DNA of 64,000 nucleotides from Saccharum officinarum. Lineage: Eukaryota > Streptophyta > Magnoliopsida > Poales > Poaceae. Shown one piece after another: positions 43,829-54,976 of the stretch; the stretch's first letter is position 1; each line of letters opens with the position of its first letter. The stretch is from the NCBI GenBank assembly GCA_020631735.1, contig CM036215.1, positions 13,232,346 to 13,296,345 on the forward strand. The letters are read 5' to 3'. Under the pieces are notes generated by a model. That model made no database searches. It had not been told where the DNA came from and was given only the letters and a program-made list of their open reading frames with translations. A program made the translations under genes and the position numbers.

Positions 43829-45206
43829 CATGATAACAGACCAACTAATCCATCACTACGGCCCAAACGCTACTTAGCCACTGATATCAGTTGTTAACGC
43901 TGTTGACGGACCACCAACAGTGCCCTTGCCTCTATGCCTGGCACCCCAATGTCGGTTGCTCTATAACCAGGATTCACCGCCCCGGCGCCGTCGTTGCTCA
44001 GCTCCAGACTCCAGTCCTCACCGCTCCGCCACCGCGTTTCCCCTCCGTCCCTCCCGCGCTAGAAAGGACATTCGTTCCTGTATCCGAGCGCATCGCGGCG
44101 GATGCGGGCCGACGCAGCCTCTCCACGACAGCCGCCGGCACAGTGCAGGCCGCTGCCTGGCTGCCCCCTGCCGGGCTGCTCCCCATTTTGGTTGGTAGAT
44201 GGTAGGTCGTCTTCGAGAGTGCATCATTTCCTTTGAACGAATAGAGTATGCCTTGCTTTATGGCTCTCTGGTGGCAAAATTGCAGATTATTAACTCTTCA
44301 TACATACGGGAAGGTGACTGAACGCCACCATCGCCCACGGGTTGCATCTGTCTGGTGAGATGTGGCCATGGCCCTTGGGCGTGCGCCTTTCCTTCTCTTC
44401 ATGGCTCGGATATAGTAGGTACGATCCTCCCTGATTCTTTGCCTCAAATAGGATAATAATAATGATGTGTGGTGTACAAAACATGGGTTACATAATAACA
44501 TATTTTTTGAATAAAGAACGGTGATTACAAATTAATAGCATAAACATGTGTGGTCTCCCTCTCGGGGAACATTTCGTGGGCTACAGAAATCTAGTGCCCA
44601 GTAAAGATGCTGGCATGTTGTCAATTTTCCAAGAGACATTGTTTCATGAGGAATCTGAAAATCAGAGAAGAAACAGATGCAGCGTTTGCTCTGTTCTATG
44701 AATTTTTGTACCTAAATACATTATACACAAATAACTCAATCTGTCCAAGATGATATAAAAATTTAGACATGTACATCCATTGTATGGACCGCAAGGATAG
44801 TACAAACAACAGATAAGAGAATCCAGGTACAAACAATAGATAAAAGCAAGTCCAATTTGCAGGGCAATAAGTACAACATACTTATGTATGATAATAATGT
44901 ATAAAACAAGAGAGTAAAGGACAGTCCATATCTTTTGGGGATAGAAAGATGGACCACATTAAGATGTTCAGGCTCCTGCCTGCTTGCAACACAGTATTTT
45001 GGTAGGACTTGCAGGAAAATAAATATTCACCACATAAAAGTTTCTTTTCCTCATGAGGTTCTGGTGGAATTCTGACACTTCAAAGAGGCCCTTAGCATGG
45101 CACCCCAAGAGACGATTCAAAATCCTGCTCCAAGCTATTGAGTCTTCGGCTATAGTGAGACTATGAGTTAGAACTTCCACCCAATCTAATAGAAAACGTC
45201 TCATAT
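43829..45206. other. intergenic stretch, no supported gene
   Basis: It includes a GC-rich block at 43975-44200 with an open plus-strand frame of about 100 codons (from 43891) rich in Ala/Pro and without a known domain, then AT-rich DNA. Possibly a 5' part or relic of a gene; not supported. The part next to 45206 is the downstream region of the kinase gene. Confidence 0.3.
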
Positions 45207-46376
45207 TTAGATTAACCTCTCGTACAAAAACAATGGTTGTATCTCTTCAGCATTATCTTGGATGACATGGCATGAGTTTGACCTTTTTATTCTCAAGAGC
45301 TGCAAACTCATCTCAACTTGCTTCGTAGTAGCTCTCTCTCCACTGTTGAGTCTCAAACACATCTCAGCAAGAGAGGCAACACTGTTAATCACTTCCTCGG
45401 TTGCTTCCTCGCAAACCTGAGTAGCCACTATCTCTTTGATTGGCCTTGCCTTTAGCTCCCAAAGAAAGTAATTACACAAGTTCTGCTTTGACCCTGTCTC
45501 ACTTGTAAAGATAGGCTCCCTTCTCATAAGTAGTTCCACAAGTACAACACCAAAACTATATACATCGCTCTTCTCATTTTGCTGCCCGGTATGGTAATAC
45601 TCTGGGTCTAAGTACCCAAATGTACCTTGGATATTTGTAACAACATGAGTTTGATCAATAGGAACCAATCTAGAAGCACCAAAGTCTGAAACCTTTGCAG
45701 TATAGTTTGAATCTAGCAGTATATTAGAGGACTTCACATCTCGATGGAAGACTGATACTGAAGCTGATGATTGGAGATAACATAGAGCTCCTGCAGCTTC
45801 CAACAATTCTGCAACAATTCTTAGGCAGTCATCCCATGACAAAGAAAAACCACTGCTTGAGCTAGAACGTAGAATTTCGAACAATGAACCATTTGAAATG
45901 AAGTCATACACCAACAGTGGGACCTCAGTTTCAAGACAACACCCAAAAAGCTTCACTATATTTCGATGATTCATTTGAGAGAAGAGAATCACTACCTCAT
46001 TATTGAATTGACTGATCTCAAGATCCTCAATGTCCTTAGACCTTTTTATTGCCACCATGCCTTGGTCAGATAAGATACCCTTATACACCATGCCATGCCC
46101 TCCACGGCCAAGGATTCGTGTAGGATCAAAATTGTTTGTTGCCTTTTCCAGGTCTTTCAAAGTGAGAACCTTTGTTTTTTCACTTGCATTTTCATCGGAT
46201 GATATCAGTTGTTCCAAGAGAAGGCCTTTATTTTTCTGAAAATATTTTTTTCGTTGTTGCTTTTGGATGTCCTTTTTCTATTTGCGAATAAGCACTATTG
46301 CACTTAAGCTGAGAAGTAAAATCCCGAAGCCACTGCTGAGCCCAATCACAATACCTGCGATGGTTACGTTCCTTAG

Positions 46377-47240
46377 TCTTTTTTTTGAAATAAAAGGCAG
46401 GAGCTCTGCCACTCAATTAAGTAAGATAAAGAGATTAGAGTTTTATGTACAAGTGGTGCCCCCTGGCGCAAAACACGACGGTCCTAGGACCAAAATAGGA
46501 GATCAAAGGAGATCAAATCCTGCTGCTAAAAAGGATTCACCTAGCAACATTCATCGCCCTACGTCTCTGCATTATATCCTCTTTTACTAACGAGGCCACC
46601 TGTTGCGCCGTCATGTGGGTGTTTTCGAAGATCCTCCTATTCCTCTCTTTCCACAGGTTCCACACAATATAAATGAGGATTCCATTGAACCGCTTGCGGT
46701 CCTGTTTGGGCACCTTACTTGCCTCCTCCCACCATTTGGCCATGCATGTAGGGTCCCGTTGTGGGAGATGCAGCCTGAAATACTCCGAGGACATAACCTC
46801 GTCCCAAACAGCTCTTGCGAAATGGCAAAGCAAAGATAGATGAACTCCTGTCTCCAACGGCCCATTACACAAGACGCAGTGCTCCTGATGCGGCCACCCT
46901 CTCTTCTGTAGATTGTCGGCAGTTAGAATTTTACCGTGCATGAGGATCCAGACATGTACCTTGCATTTATTTTCCGCATGTGCTTTCCAGATGAGATCAT
47001 GCTGAAATGTTGGATGTGAGCCACGAAATTGTATTCTATATGCCGAGCGAGTGGAGTAAATACCATCAGGCGTCCACTTCCAAGTGATTGAGTCTTGCAC
47101 ATCATCCTGTAGCCGCAAATTTAGTAATCTGACCCATAGGTCGACGAGCTCATAGACTTGTGTAGATGTAGTGATCTGTGCCCGCAAAGATCTAATCCAG
47201 TTCCCATTGAATAGTTCCTGGCGTACCGTCCTATTTAGTT
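46377..47240 (-). mobile_element. 5'-truncated L1-type LINE inside the WAK-like gene
   Basis: The minus-strand frame 46537-47187 carries the LINE C-terminal zinc-binding domain (WKWTPDGIYSTRSAYRIQF, WILMHGKILTADNLQKRGW, CVLCNGPLETGVHLSLLC, WNLWKERNRRIF). An A-run (minus) at 46377-46384 is its 3' tail. Only about 20 bases separate the tail from the splice acceptor of the kinase exon (AG at 46355-46356). A degenerate target duplication (ACTAAGGAACGTAACC against ACTAAATAGGACGGTACGCC) is possible; the right edge is approximate. Confidence 0.8.
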
Positions 47241-48240
47241 GTCAAATTACTATTGTAGAAAGCTCACCTAATAGAAGATTTTGCTTTTTCATACTTGCTC
47301 CGTTAATTTGTAAAGCTGCAAATGTCCATGTTAATTGGAGAGTAGAAGAAAGTTAGATTGAGCTTAGAGCAGATATAGGTAGATTCCCAGAACAATATTG
47401 CGATCTGGAAAATCTGACTGTTGGATTTCATTCTAGAAAAACGTAGAAGGATATTGAAGAATGAAGATCCCAAGTGTTGGAGCACTAAGATTGTCTTTAT
47501 TCAAGAATGTAATTTGTGGAAAGTTTTGTTTTCGCCCGTAATAGAGTGAATTTCAGTTTTGTCACAGAGTTATGTCTTTAAAATGCTGAGGCAAATCCTA
47601 ACTCAAAGCTAGTAACGCAACAAGGTGAGAACACCATAATGTGGCAAAGACATTAATCACCTGTAAATATTTAAAGTTATGGTCACCAGTCTATTGACTT
47701 TAGTCTGGTTAGTGTTGTCTATGTGTAGCTTGTTATGGTTTCCAGACATTGTTGTTCACTGTCAAAAATCAGAATACAGAGGAGGATTCTGCTTTCTGGA
47801 CAGTAGAGAGCCTAAAAGATTCAAAGTTCTGGTATGCAATTAGAGAGTGTTGATTATAATCTCTTCAGAAGGGTTATGTATTTTTTAGGTATGGATGTCA
47901 GAATTGGTTGATTTTTGCAGCATAAACCACAGTTTCCAATTGAACAATATAAAAGTAGGAAATATCTGAATTACAACTTAGAGCATAAATTTTTCTAGAT
48001 TGAAAACATATAGATATGTTGTTCACAACTGAAACTGAATTGGACTATCTCAATCACTCCCTGCTTAGAAAAAACAGAGTAGAAAGAGGTACCTTACAAC
48101 AATTAATAGACAAAGAAATAACTCACTACTGTTTTAGTTACAAGTAATCTCCAAAATGCAAATCCCTTGTTGAACGTATATGGTTAGGATCTCAAAAGCA
48201 TCAAATGAATGTGCAGTGCGTGTTTGTGTTGTTCGAGAAT
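47241..48240 (-). other. intron-like AT-rich DNA of the WAK-like gene
   Basis: No coding pieces or recognisable repeats. It lies between the EGF-like exon and the LINE; the exon for the calcium-binding EGF module usual in this family is not visible here. Confidence 0.4.
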
Positions 48241-49163
48241 GCGATCAGTTTCTAACCAAAAAAGATAAGGCAGAAAGGAGGGAGGGAGGGAGACCTTGGC
48301 AGCCACTGTGTATGTATGGATTCCCCTGAAATCCCTGCAGACATTGGCATCGATAACCAATGTAACCATCTGTTGAGTTGACCCAAACATGTGCTACCGA
48401 TGCTAGTACACATGCATATCGTGACTTGTTCTGCATTGCCTCCTGGCAGGTCAGATTGGCAACAGTCTAGTTCACAGAGGATGATTCCCCAGAACCAATG
48501 TACAGGCCAGATTCCCTAGATACACACACAGACATCCCCTGTTCGTAAGATGGTGTGTACTTAATGTCCACAAGCCCCTCATTGAAATGTATATATGTCA
48601 CCTGATGTTCATAATCGAACTGGAGACCGGAAGATGTTGTATTTGTGTAGTTGAGCTGAAATAGCTTTCTTGCAAAACAACTAGCCAAAAGGGAACGGGA
48701 CACAGATGTTACCGCATGATCGCTGGCAGTTGTCCTTTTGTCGAATTGGATTATATCCTAAGTTTGACAAAAGAAATTCAAAAGTCACTAATGTTTGGAG
48801 AGTATTCAAGTTCTTTAGCATCTAAGAAATGTTAAGCATTTGAGGAATCATGGTGATGCAATAAAACTAATATATATGGTGCTCACAGACATCATGGCCG
48901 AGGAAGTAGACAGCAAGACTGAAGAAGTAACATTATAAATTATAATATAATGGATTGTCCCAGATTTTATAGAAAGCAAATATGTTTGATATTCTACTGG
49001 GGTTATCAGCTTATACAAAAGTATAAAGAAAAGCTCTCTCACAACCTGACCGAGGAAGTACATAAGCTTCATGAAAAGTTTTTATTAACATTCTTTTACC
49101 TATGTGTGTGCATGCACGTGTCTCCACATGTCAGTTTGTCTGCTAGTGGCAGGTCCTGTTTGG

Positions 49164-49398
49164 TTGGTGACCAAAACATGCCACGCCTAACCTTTGGCAA
49201 ACTGTGGCTGCCTCAGAAAGTGTGACGAGCAAAATCAAAGCCACACTTGTGGCAAGGTTTGACACGAAAATGAGTGTATGACATGTGGGGCAGGGTGCTA
49301 AGAAAGTGTGGCATGCCATAGCTGTGGCAGTGAACCAAACAGCTGCAAAAGAAACTGTGGCAAGCCGAACCTTTGGTGTGGCACGTTTTGGTCACCAA
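49164..49398. mobile_element. MITE in the WAK-like gene
   Basis: Inverted ends TTGGTGACCAAAACRTGCCAC at 49164-49184 and (reverse) 49378-49398 enclose 235 bp without coding capacity, between two ectodomain blocks. A clean target duplication is not seen. Confidence 0.7.
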
Positions 49399-49508
49399 TC
49401 AAAATGATGAGGCAAACATTCAGCTGCATATAGAGATTGGCCATGAAACGGAGTACCTTTCATGGCCATTCTACATATATGCATGCTATTTGCATAAATG
49501 CAATCTAG

Positions 49509-49564
49509 ACATCCATATGCCTATACCTATCTGAAAACATCCATATGCCTATACCTATCTGAAA
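49509..49564. repeat. 28-bp tandem duplication
   Basis: Two identical adjacent copies of a 28-bp unit that begins ACATCCATATGCCTATACCT, just downstream of the first ectodomain block of the WAK-like gene. Confidence 0.9.
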
Positions 49565-49919
49565 ACATCATCTTTTTTTTTGTTTTTAGGATTTTTTGTG
49601 GAGGACAAATTCTAGCTGGAAGGCTTCGACACCACTCAACCTGATGGAGTAACATCCAGTTCCATTGCAGTTCTGCCTGGCCACCTCTTCTGTGATCTCT
49701 GCATCAGGACAGGTAACTATAGAGAGCCTCACGGGCGCATTTGTATCTTGCTGAAGTCTGTATGTATCTGTTGACATCTAAAAATGTCCCAAGGTGGATT
49801 ATAGGCATCTCAAGCAAGTTATATACATCGTATACGTGTTGGTGACCAAGATTACGTGACAAGGCAACGTATCGGTTCTCCAAACTCCCATTGGGGCCTA
49901 TCAGCTGCTGTTTTGTCAA

Positions 49920-50854
49920 TTATGTACCTATCGGCTTTCAGCCGATGGGGGCATCTGCCCAAGTTCACAGGCTAGTTAAGCCGTTATCGGCTTCTAGCCA
50001 GCCGATCAACCGACCTTTGTTAGCCGATTGGTACATCTTCAGCTAAGATGACTCTTCCTGTGATACAAAATGATTTGGTTTTAAATCAGTTTTTGGTATA
50101 TTTTCGATGTGGAAATTTAGAGAGCATGTTTTAGATTTGTTTCTTACTGGAATAAAACCACACCTTTTATATATACAAACACGGCAGCGCTATTCTACGC
50201 CAGCATATATTCTACACCAACTAGCCAAGCGCCCGAGCCGTCCGTCCCCGGGTCCGACTCGCCCACCAAGCGCCCGTGCCGTCCATCCCGGTCCGATTCG
50301 CCCACCACCTGGCTCCTAAAAATCCCACGCGCGCCCCAGACCCTCTAATCCAGTGGGCTCCACTGCACCCCAGTCCAAGTCCGCCTCCCTGAATCCCGCC
50401 GACGTCCCGCGCCGCGTGGAGTCGCCCGCGATGCTGCAGCGGTGCAGTCTGCCGCAGCCGGCGCCCGGCGGCCCGCTCGACCGGAACATCTCCACTCCCC
50501 AGCAGCACATACGGCAGCCCTTCTCCGCTTCTCCCTCCTCCTCTCCCTCCGGCCTCCGTGGACCCTTCGCCGCACAAATCGAGCGGTCCTCCCGCCAGCC
50601 GTCGCGGCAGGGGTTAGGGAGGTAGGGACAGGCAGCACTGCATCTGGTCGGCTGGCAGGCAGGCAGGCAGGCATCGACGTGGGGGCCGGTGACCTGCATC
50701 TGGTCCTTCCACCCCAGTCGAGCAGCATCCTGTAGGCCTTGCGAGTACTACGTGTGCGGAGCTCGATCAGCCAGCCAACATGCTGTTAATCTTTGGTCTG
50801 ATCTAGTAGCACTCCGTACTTGTACATGGCTGACACTTGAACAGATGAAGAGAA
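49920..50854. other. repeat fragment and GC-rich block, no gene supported
   Basis: At 49930-50040 several ATCGGCT/AGCCGAT inverted motifs suggest an unclassified transposon fragment that may have replaced the 5' end of the WAK-like gene. The block 50220-50740 is GC-rich with overlapping open frames on both strands and a (GGCA)n run at about 50658-50675; no domain is recognised. Confidence 0.35.
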
Positions 50855-51089
50855 GGCTGTGTTCAGTTCCGAAAAAAAACACTGGGTAAACAAAAGATTC
50901 CCTGTCACATCAAACTTGTGATAAGTACTAAATGTAGATGAAATTAAAAACTAATTGTACAGCTTGGTTGTACTTTGCGAGACGAACGTTTTGAACCTAA
51001 TTAGTCAACGATTGGACACTATTTACCAAATAAAACCAAAACGTGCTACAGTACTTTTTTTACACATTTTCGCGGAACTAAACACACCC
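50855..51089. mobile_element. grass MITE (GGCTGTGTTCAGTTCC family), copy 1
   Basis: Inverted ends GGCTGTGTTCAGTTCCG and (reverse) GGGTGTGTTTAGTTCCG, flanked by GAA at 50852-50854 and 51090-51092. The interior has the family's usual AACTAATTG, GAGACGAA and TTAGTCAACGATTGGAC segments. It is non-autonomous, with 3-bp target sites like PIF/Harbinger-type MITEs. Confidence 0.82.
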
Positions 51090-51131
51090 GAAATAGATAT
51101 TCAAATTCTGGATTGTTCTGAACTAGTATAA

Positions 51132-51375
51132 CGCCTGGTTTAGATGCACATGAAAAGTTAGAATTTTTTTCACTCTCTCCGTCACGTCAATCTTTAGACC
51201 CATGCATGAAGTAGTAAATGCAGGTAAAAATAATAACTAATTACACAGTTTAGTTGGAAATCACGAGATGAATCTTTTGAGCCTAGTTGGTCCACGATTG
51301 GACAATATTTGTCAAATAAGACGAAAATGGTACTATTCATCGGTTTCAAATTTTTTCCAGCATCTAAACGAGGCC
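51132..51375. mobile_element. grass MITE, copy 2
   Basis: Ends CGCCTGGTTTAGATGC and (reverse) GGCCTCGTTTAGATGC, flanked by TAA at 51129-51131 and 51376-51378. The interior is homologous to copies 1 and 3 (AACTAATTACACAG, GAGCCTAGTTGGTCCACGAT). Confidence 0.82.
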
Positions 51376-51429
51376 TAAGTTTATTATTACGGATTGTATT
51401 GCAATTGTAACTTCGAATGGCTTTTATAC

Positions 51430-52305
51430 TGATAAAATACTTGCAGATAACGGTACTAGCAACTACTGAAGTTACAGTACTGGCTGTACCAAGCTACTGA
51501 CAAAATACTTGAACATACCAAAAAATACTTGAAGATACTAACAAAATAATTAAAGATACTATAACTACTTAAAGGTACTTGCAACTACTAAAGTTATAGT
51601 ACTGGTTGTACCGAGTTACTGACAAGATACTAACAAAAATACTTAAAGATACTAACAAAATACTCAAAGATACTGACAAAATACATGAATATACTGACAA
51701 CTACTGAAAGGTACTAGCAACTACACAAGTTATTACTGAAAGCCGAGCCATGGACCCTAGGTGTAGAAAATTACTGGAGTCTTTGCTACTTAAGCATACA
51801 AACATTGAAGAAAAATACTGATAATAACTGAAAGGTACTTAAAGATACTGACAAACTCAAGAAAAATACTGATTATTAGTGAAAGCTACTTGAAGATACT
51901 AGAAAATACTGATAAAAGATACTTACGAAAAATAAAAATACTGACAAACACTGAAGAAAAATATTGATTATTACTGAAATGTACTTAAAGTCTGACATAC
52001 TTGAGAAAATACTGATTATTAGTGAAAGCTACTTAAAGATACTAGAAAATACTGATAAAAGATACTTACGAAAAATCAAAAGTACTGACAAACACTAGAG
52101 AAAATACTGATTATTACTGAAAGGTACTTAAAGATACCGACAGACTCAAGAAAATCCTAATTATTAGTGAAAACTACTTAAAGATACTAGAAAATACTGA
52201 TAAACCATACTTACGAAAAAAACAAAAATACTAACAAATACTGAAGAAAATACTGATTATAGCTGAAAAGCTACTTAGGGATACTAACAACTATTGTCAA
52301 TTACT
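51430..52305. repeat. TACTGA-type minisatellite with higher-order period
   Basis: About 870 bp made of short A/T/C-rich units around TACTGACAAAATACT and TACTTAAAGATACT. From 51871 a longer unit repeats at 51871, 52014 and 52159 (period 143-145 bp), each starting GATTATTAGTGAAAGCTACT or close to it. No coding frame. Confidence 0.82.
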
Positions 52306-52497
52306 ATAGCATGCATCGTACATGCAAGCACCAAATGAACATCCTATAATTAATGTGCATGCAAACATGCAGTAGATAATGATCGGTGTATATATGATAA
52401 AAGAAGTTCGTACATACATCATTTGATATATGTGGCCATGTGTCCTTGCAGGTGAGAGAGAGTAGTGCTGCATGCATGCAGCCTCACCAACAACTAA

Positions 52498-52740
52498 GGC
52501 CGCGTTCACTTCCCCCTCCCAACCCAAAATATTTCCTCTTACACATATCACATCAAATCTTTCGACGCATGCATGAGCATTAAACGTAGGTAAAAAAGAT
52601 AACTAATTGCATAGTTTGTCTGTAAATGTCGAGACGAATCTTTTGAGCCTAGTTAGTCCATAATTGGATAAATTTTGCCAAATAACAACGAAAGATGCTA
52701 CAGTAACTTTTCAGCTACTTTTCGCGAAGTGAACACACCC
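52498..52740. mobile_element. grass MITE, copy 3
   Basis: Ends GGCCGCGTTCACTTCC and (reverse) GGGTGTGTTCACTTCGC, flanked by TAA at 52495-52497 and 52741-52743. The interior matches copies 1 and 2. Confidence 0.85.
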
Positions 52741-52743
52741 TAA

Positions 52744-53627
52744 CAACATGTTTGTTTGGACTGATCTAGCTGGCTGAAAATACTACTGACTAGTTTTTTT
52801 GAGACTGATTTTTTTGAGAGAAAAACACTGCTGGCTGGCTGGCTGATTTGGTTGATAATCTCGAGCGAACAAGTTGTAACGTGATATGTCGGTAGCGATG
52901 AAAACGGACGGAAAAACCCTATTTCTACTTTCGTTTCTATATTTTTTGGCGGAAACAGGACCGGGTTCGAAAAATACGGGTTTGAAAACGGAATCCGGAT
53001 ATGCGGATGCACCGAAACGAACAAATACGGATGGAGAGCCGAAAAATTAAGTTAGAATAATATGATTAAATATTCATGAATATACATGAGCAAAATTACA
53101 AATTAATATACATATACGAAATTATTGGTCTAGTATTCACTAGCATGTCATGTGTTAACATGTATAATTGGTGATTAATAGGTTTATGAACATATTAATT
53201 TCTACACATCTCATATAGATTTAAAACGGGACGAAAAATAGAATAAATACGGTTCAATTTTAGATGAAAACGGGATCCCGCGGAAACAGACGGAAAAACC
53301 CCTCTTCCATCTCCGTAAATACAGGACTCCACAAATATAGAAACAAACGGATAAAAATGAAAAACGGAACAGACCTGAACGAGAATTTTTTCATCCGTTT
53401 TAACCAGGCGCGTGCAGCGCGCATGTGTTGGGTGGGCCGACGGCCAGTTAGCGCGTGGCGCGTGGCCTGAGCCAACAATTGGCGTGCGGAGGTGGGAGGA
53501 GCGTTGGTGCAGGAACGTCAGGACTCGGGAGGGGTCGCACGGTCCCTCCAGGGATGGTTCTTGCGGTTTGATTAGCCAGCTGGGTTTGGATCCATAGTGT
53601 AGAATAGTATTATTTTAGACCTGAGTG

Positions 53628-53628
<1 letters not shown>
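52744..53628. other. dispersed repeat sequence, no gene seen
   Basis: The part 52750-52880 has weakly inverted ends (TGTTTGTTTGGA and, reverse, TTGTTCGCTCGA) and may be another MITE. The part 52900-53400 is rich in GAAAACGGACGGAAAAACCC-like text appearing near both ends, a common style of old grass transposon. Nothing coding. Confidence 0.35.

Positions 53629-53672
<44 letters not shown>
53629..53672. repeat. (TA)n microsatellite, left flank of the 53673 element
   Basis: 22 uninterrupted TA units. A second TA-rich tract at 62908-62930 lies at the other side of the element. Confidence 0.97.
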
Positions 53673-53675
<3 letters not shown>

Positions 53676-54153
53676 CTGAGCTATTGGAGGGCTAAAAATA
53701 GGTATCGGAAACCCCAGCCAGCCACCCTATCCAGGCGCGCGCAGGTCCCAGCCAGCCCACCCATTCAGGTCAGCAGAGCTGACACGCGCGCGAGTGGGGG
53801 ACTACTGCAGACACAGCCAATCGGATGTATAAAAATCTAGATAAGCTACGTAGAAAAGTTTTGGTCGCGATGTTACATAGAAATTAGTCGTTGGATGAAT
53901 TAAAGTCAATTCGTCGACGCATAAAAAAACTCTCGCCGAGCTGGGTGTTCCACCAGACAGCACCAGACACAAGCTGACAAGGCTGACGCGCGCATACAGA
54001 TATGCATCTCATATAATTCTCTTTCGTTTTTTTGCGATAATTCCTCAATAAAGCATCCGATTCAAAAATGGTTTTCACCATTGAACTTCTGATATTTTTG
54101 TGCACATTTCAAGATCCATTTTGAATATATTTCTAAATTTTTTTAAAATTCAT

Positions 54154-54475
54154 AAATTTGAAATTTGAATCATGTCTCGTGATGACCATTTGGATGCATA
54201 AAATCACTGGTCAAGATGTGTACAAAAGTTTTTTTGGCTCTGACGCTGCATAAAAGTGTTTGGTTGAATGAATAAAAATTATTTTCATAAATTTGTAATT
54301 TGAATCATGCCGCGGATGGCCGATTGGATGCATATAATCACTAGTCAAGATGCGTACAAAAGTAGTGATTGGATACATAAAAATATGGAGATAATATCGT
54401 CGTCTCTAAAATTTGTAATTTGAATCATGTCACATGTTGGACGATTGAATGCATAGAATCACTGGTCAAGATGCG
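54154..54475. repeat. three diverged tandem copies, 120-135 bp
   Basis: Units start at 54154, 54289 and 54409 with AATTTGTAATTTGAATCATG or a close variant. Each continues through GATTGGATGCATA-AATCACTGGTCAAGATGCG. They lie in the left part of the (TA)n-flanked element. Confidence 0.8.
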
Positions 54476-54976
54476 TTATTTTTGGATGATTGAAATTTAA
54501 ATCATACCACGTTGCATACAAATTAGATGTTGAATAAATAAAAATTAATTTGTTGCTGAATAAAAACCTCTCTATAAGATGGACATTCCACGTAGCATAA
54601 CCGTGGTTGCCTTCACTAATATCATGCTTCCCAATACAAGGATGTATAATTGATTTGAGAACAAATACATAGACCATGACGACAAATTGTTTAATGCATG
54701 ATAATCCATTCAACTAGAATCAAATATAATAATCTTCCATCCATAATAACCCACGACGGATGTTTAATTAATACATGAACAATGTATAGAAACCTAAAAT
54801 CCTTCCCACTTAGTGGAACAATTGTTACAAACATCGTAACAGCCACGGCCCCAACCTATCAACTACATCAAGATCACACTACACCAGCACCGCAAGCCAA
54901 AGGATGTCTCACAACACGCATATAACTCATCTCATTTAAGCATATAAACACAACATACAACAAACTAACTATTTAT

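Larger units (their letters stand above)
45207..49777 (-). pseudogene. wall-associated receptor kinase (WAK-like), disrupted
   Basis: WAK proteins bind pectin outside the plasma membrane and signal through a cytoplasmic Ser/Thr kinase. Pieces in order on the minus strand are: an ectodomain block with CPDAEI...CNGTGC (49777-49586); a second galacturonan-binding-type block (DNCQRSCGN...PFPFG, CFARKLFQLNYTN, 48770-48470); an EGF-like part (RCQCLQGFQGNPYIHSGC, to about 48296); and a last exon from 46354 with the membrane helix (IVIGLSSGFGILLLSLSAIVL) and kinase. The kinase (45207-46217) keeps [21 protein letters not shown] and [11 protein letters not shown]. Breaks are a frameshift near 48690, TAG at 48467-48469 and TAG at 46278-46280 (both where Trp is expected), TAA at 49586, no visible signal peptide, and a LINE in the intron before the last exon. 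No calcium-binding EGF exon was found. Confidence 0.85.

Noticed and set aside
43891..44205. Plus-strand frame of about 104 codons as a gene
   Set aside because: Low-complexity Ala/Pro composition, no domain and no supporting exon downstream.
45207..46217. A separate cytoplasmic kinase gene
   Set aside because: The frame is continuous upstream, through one TAG, with a WAK membrane helix and splice acceptor; no ATG start or promoter is evident for a shorter gene.
53625..53700. Frame encoding an Ile-Tyr repeat
   Set aside because: Translation of the (TA)n microsatellite.
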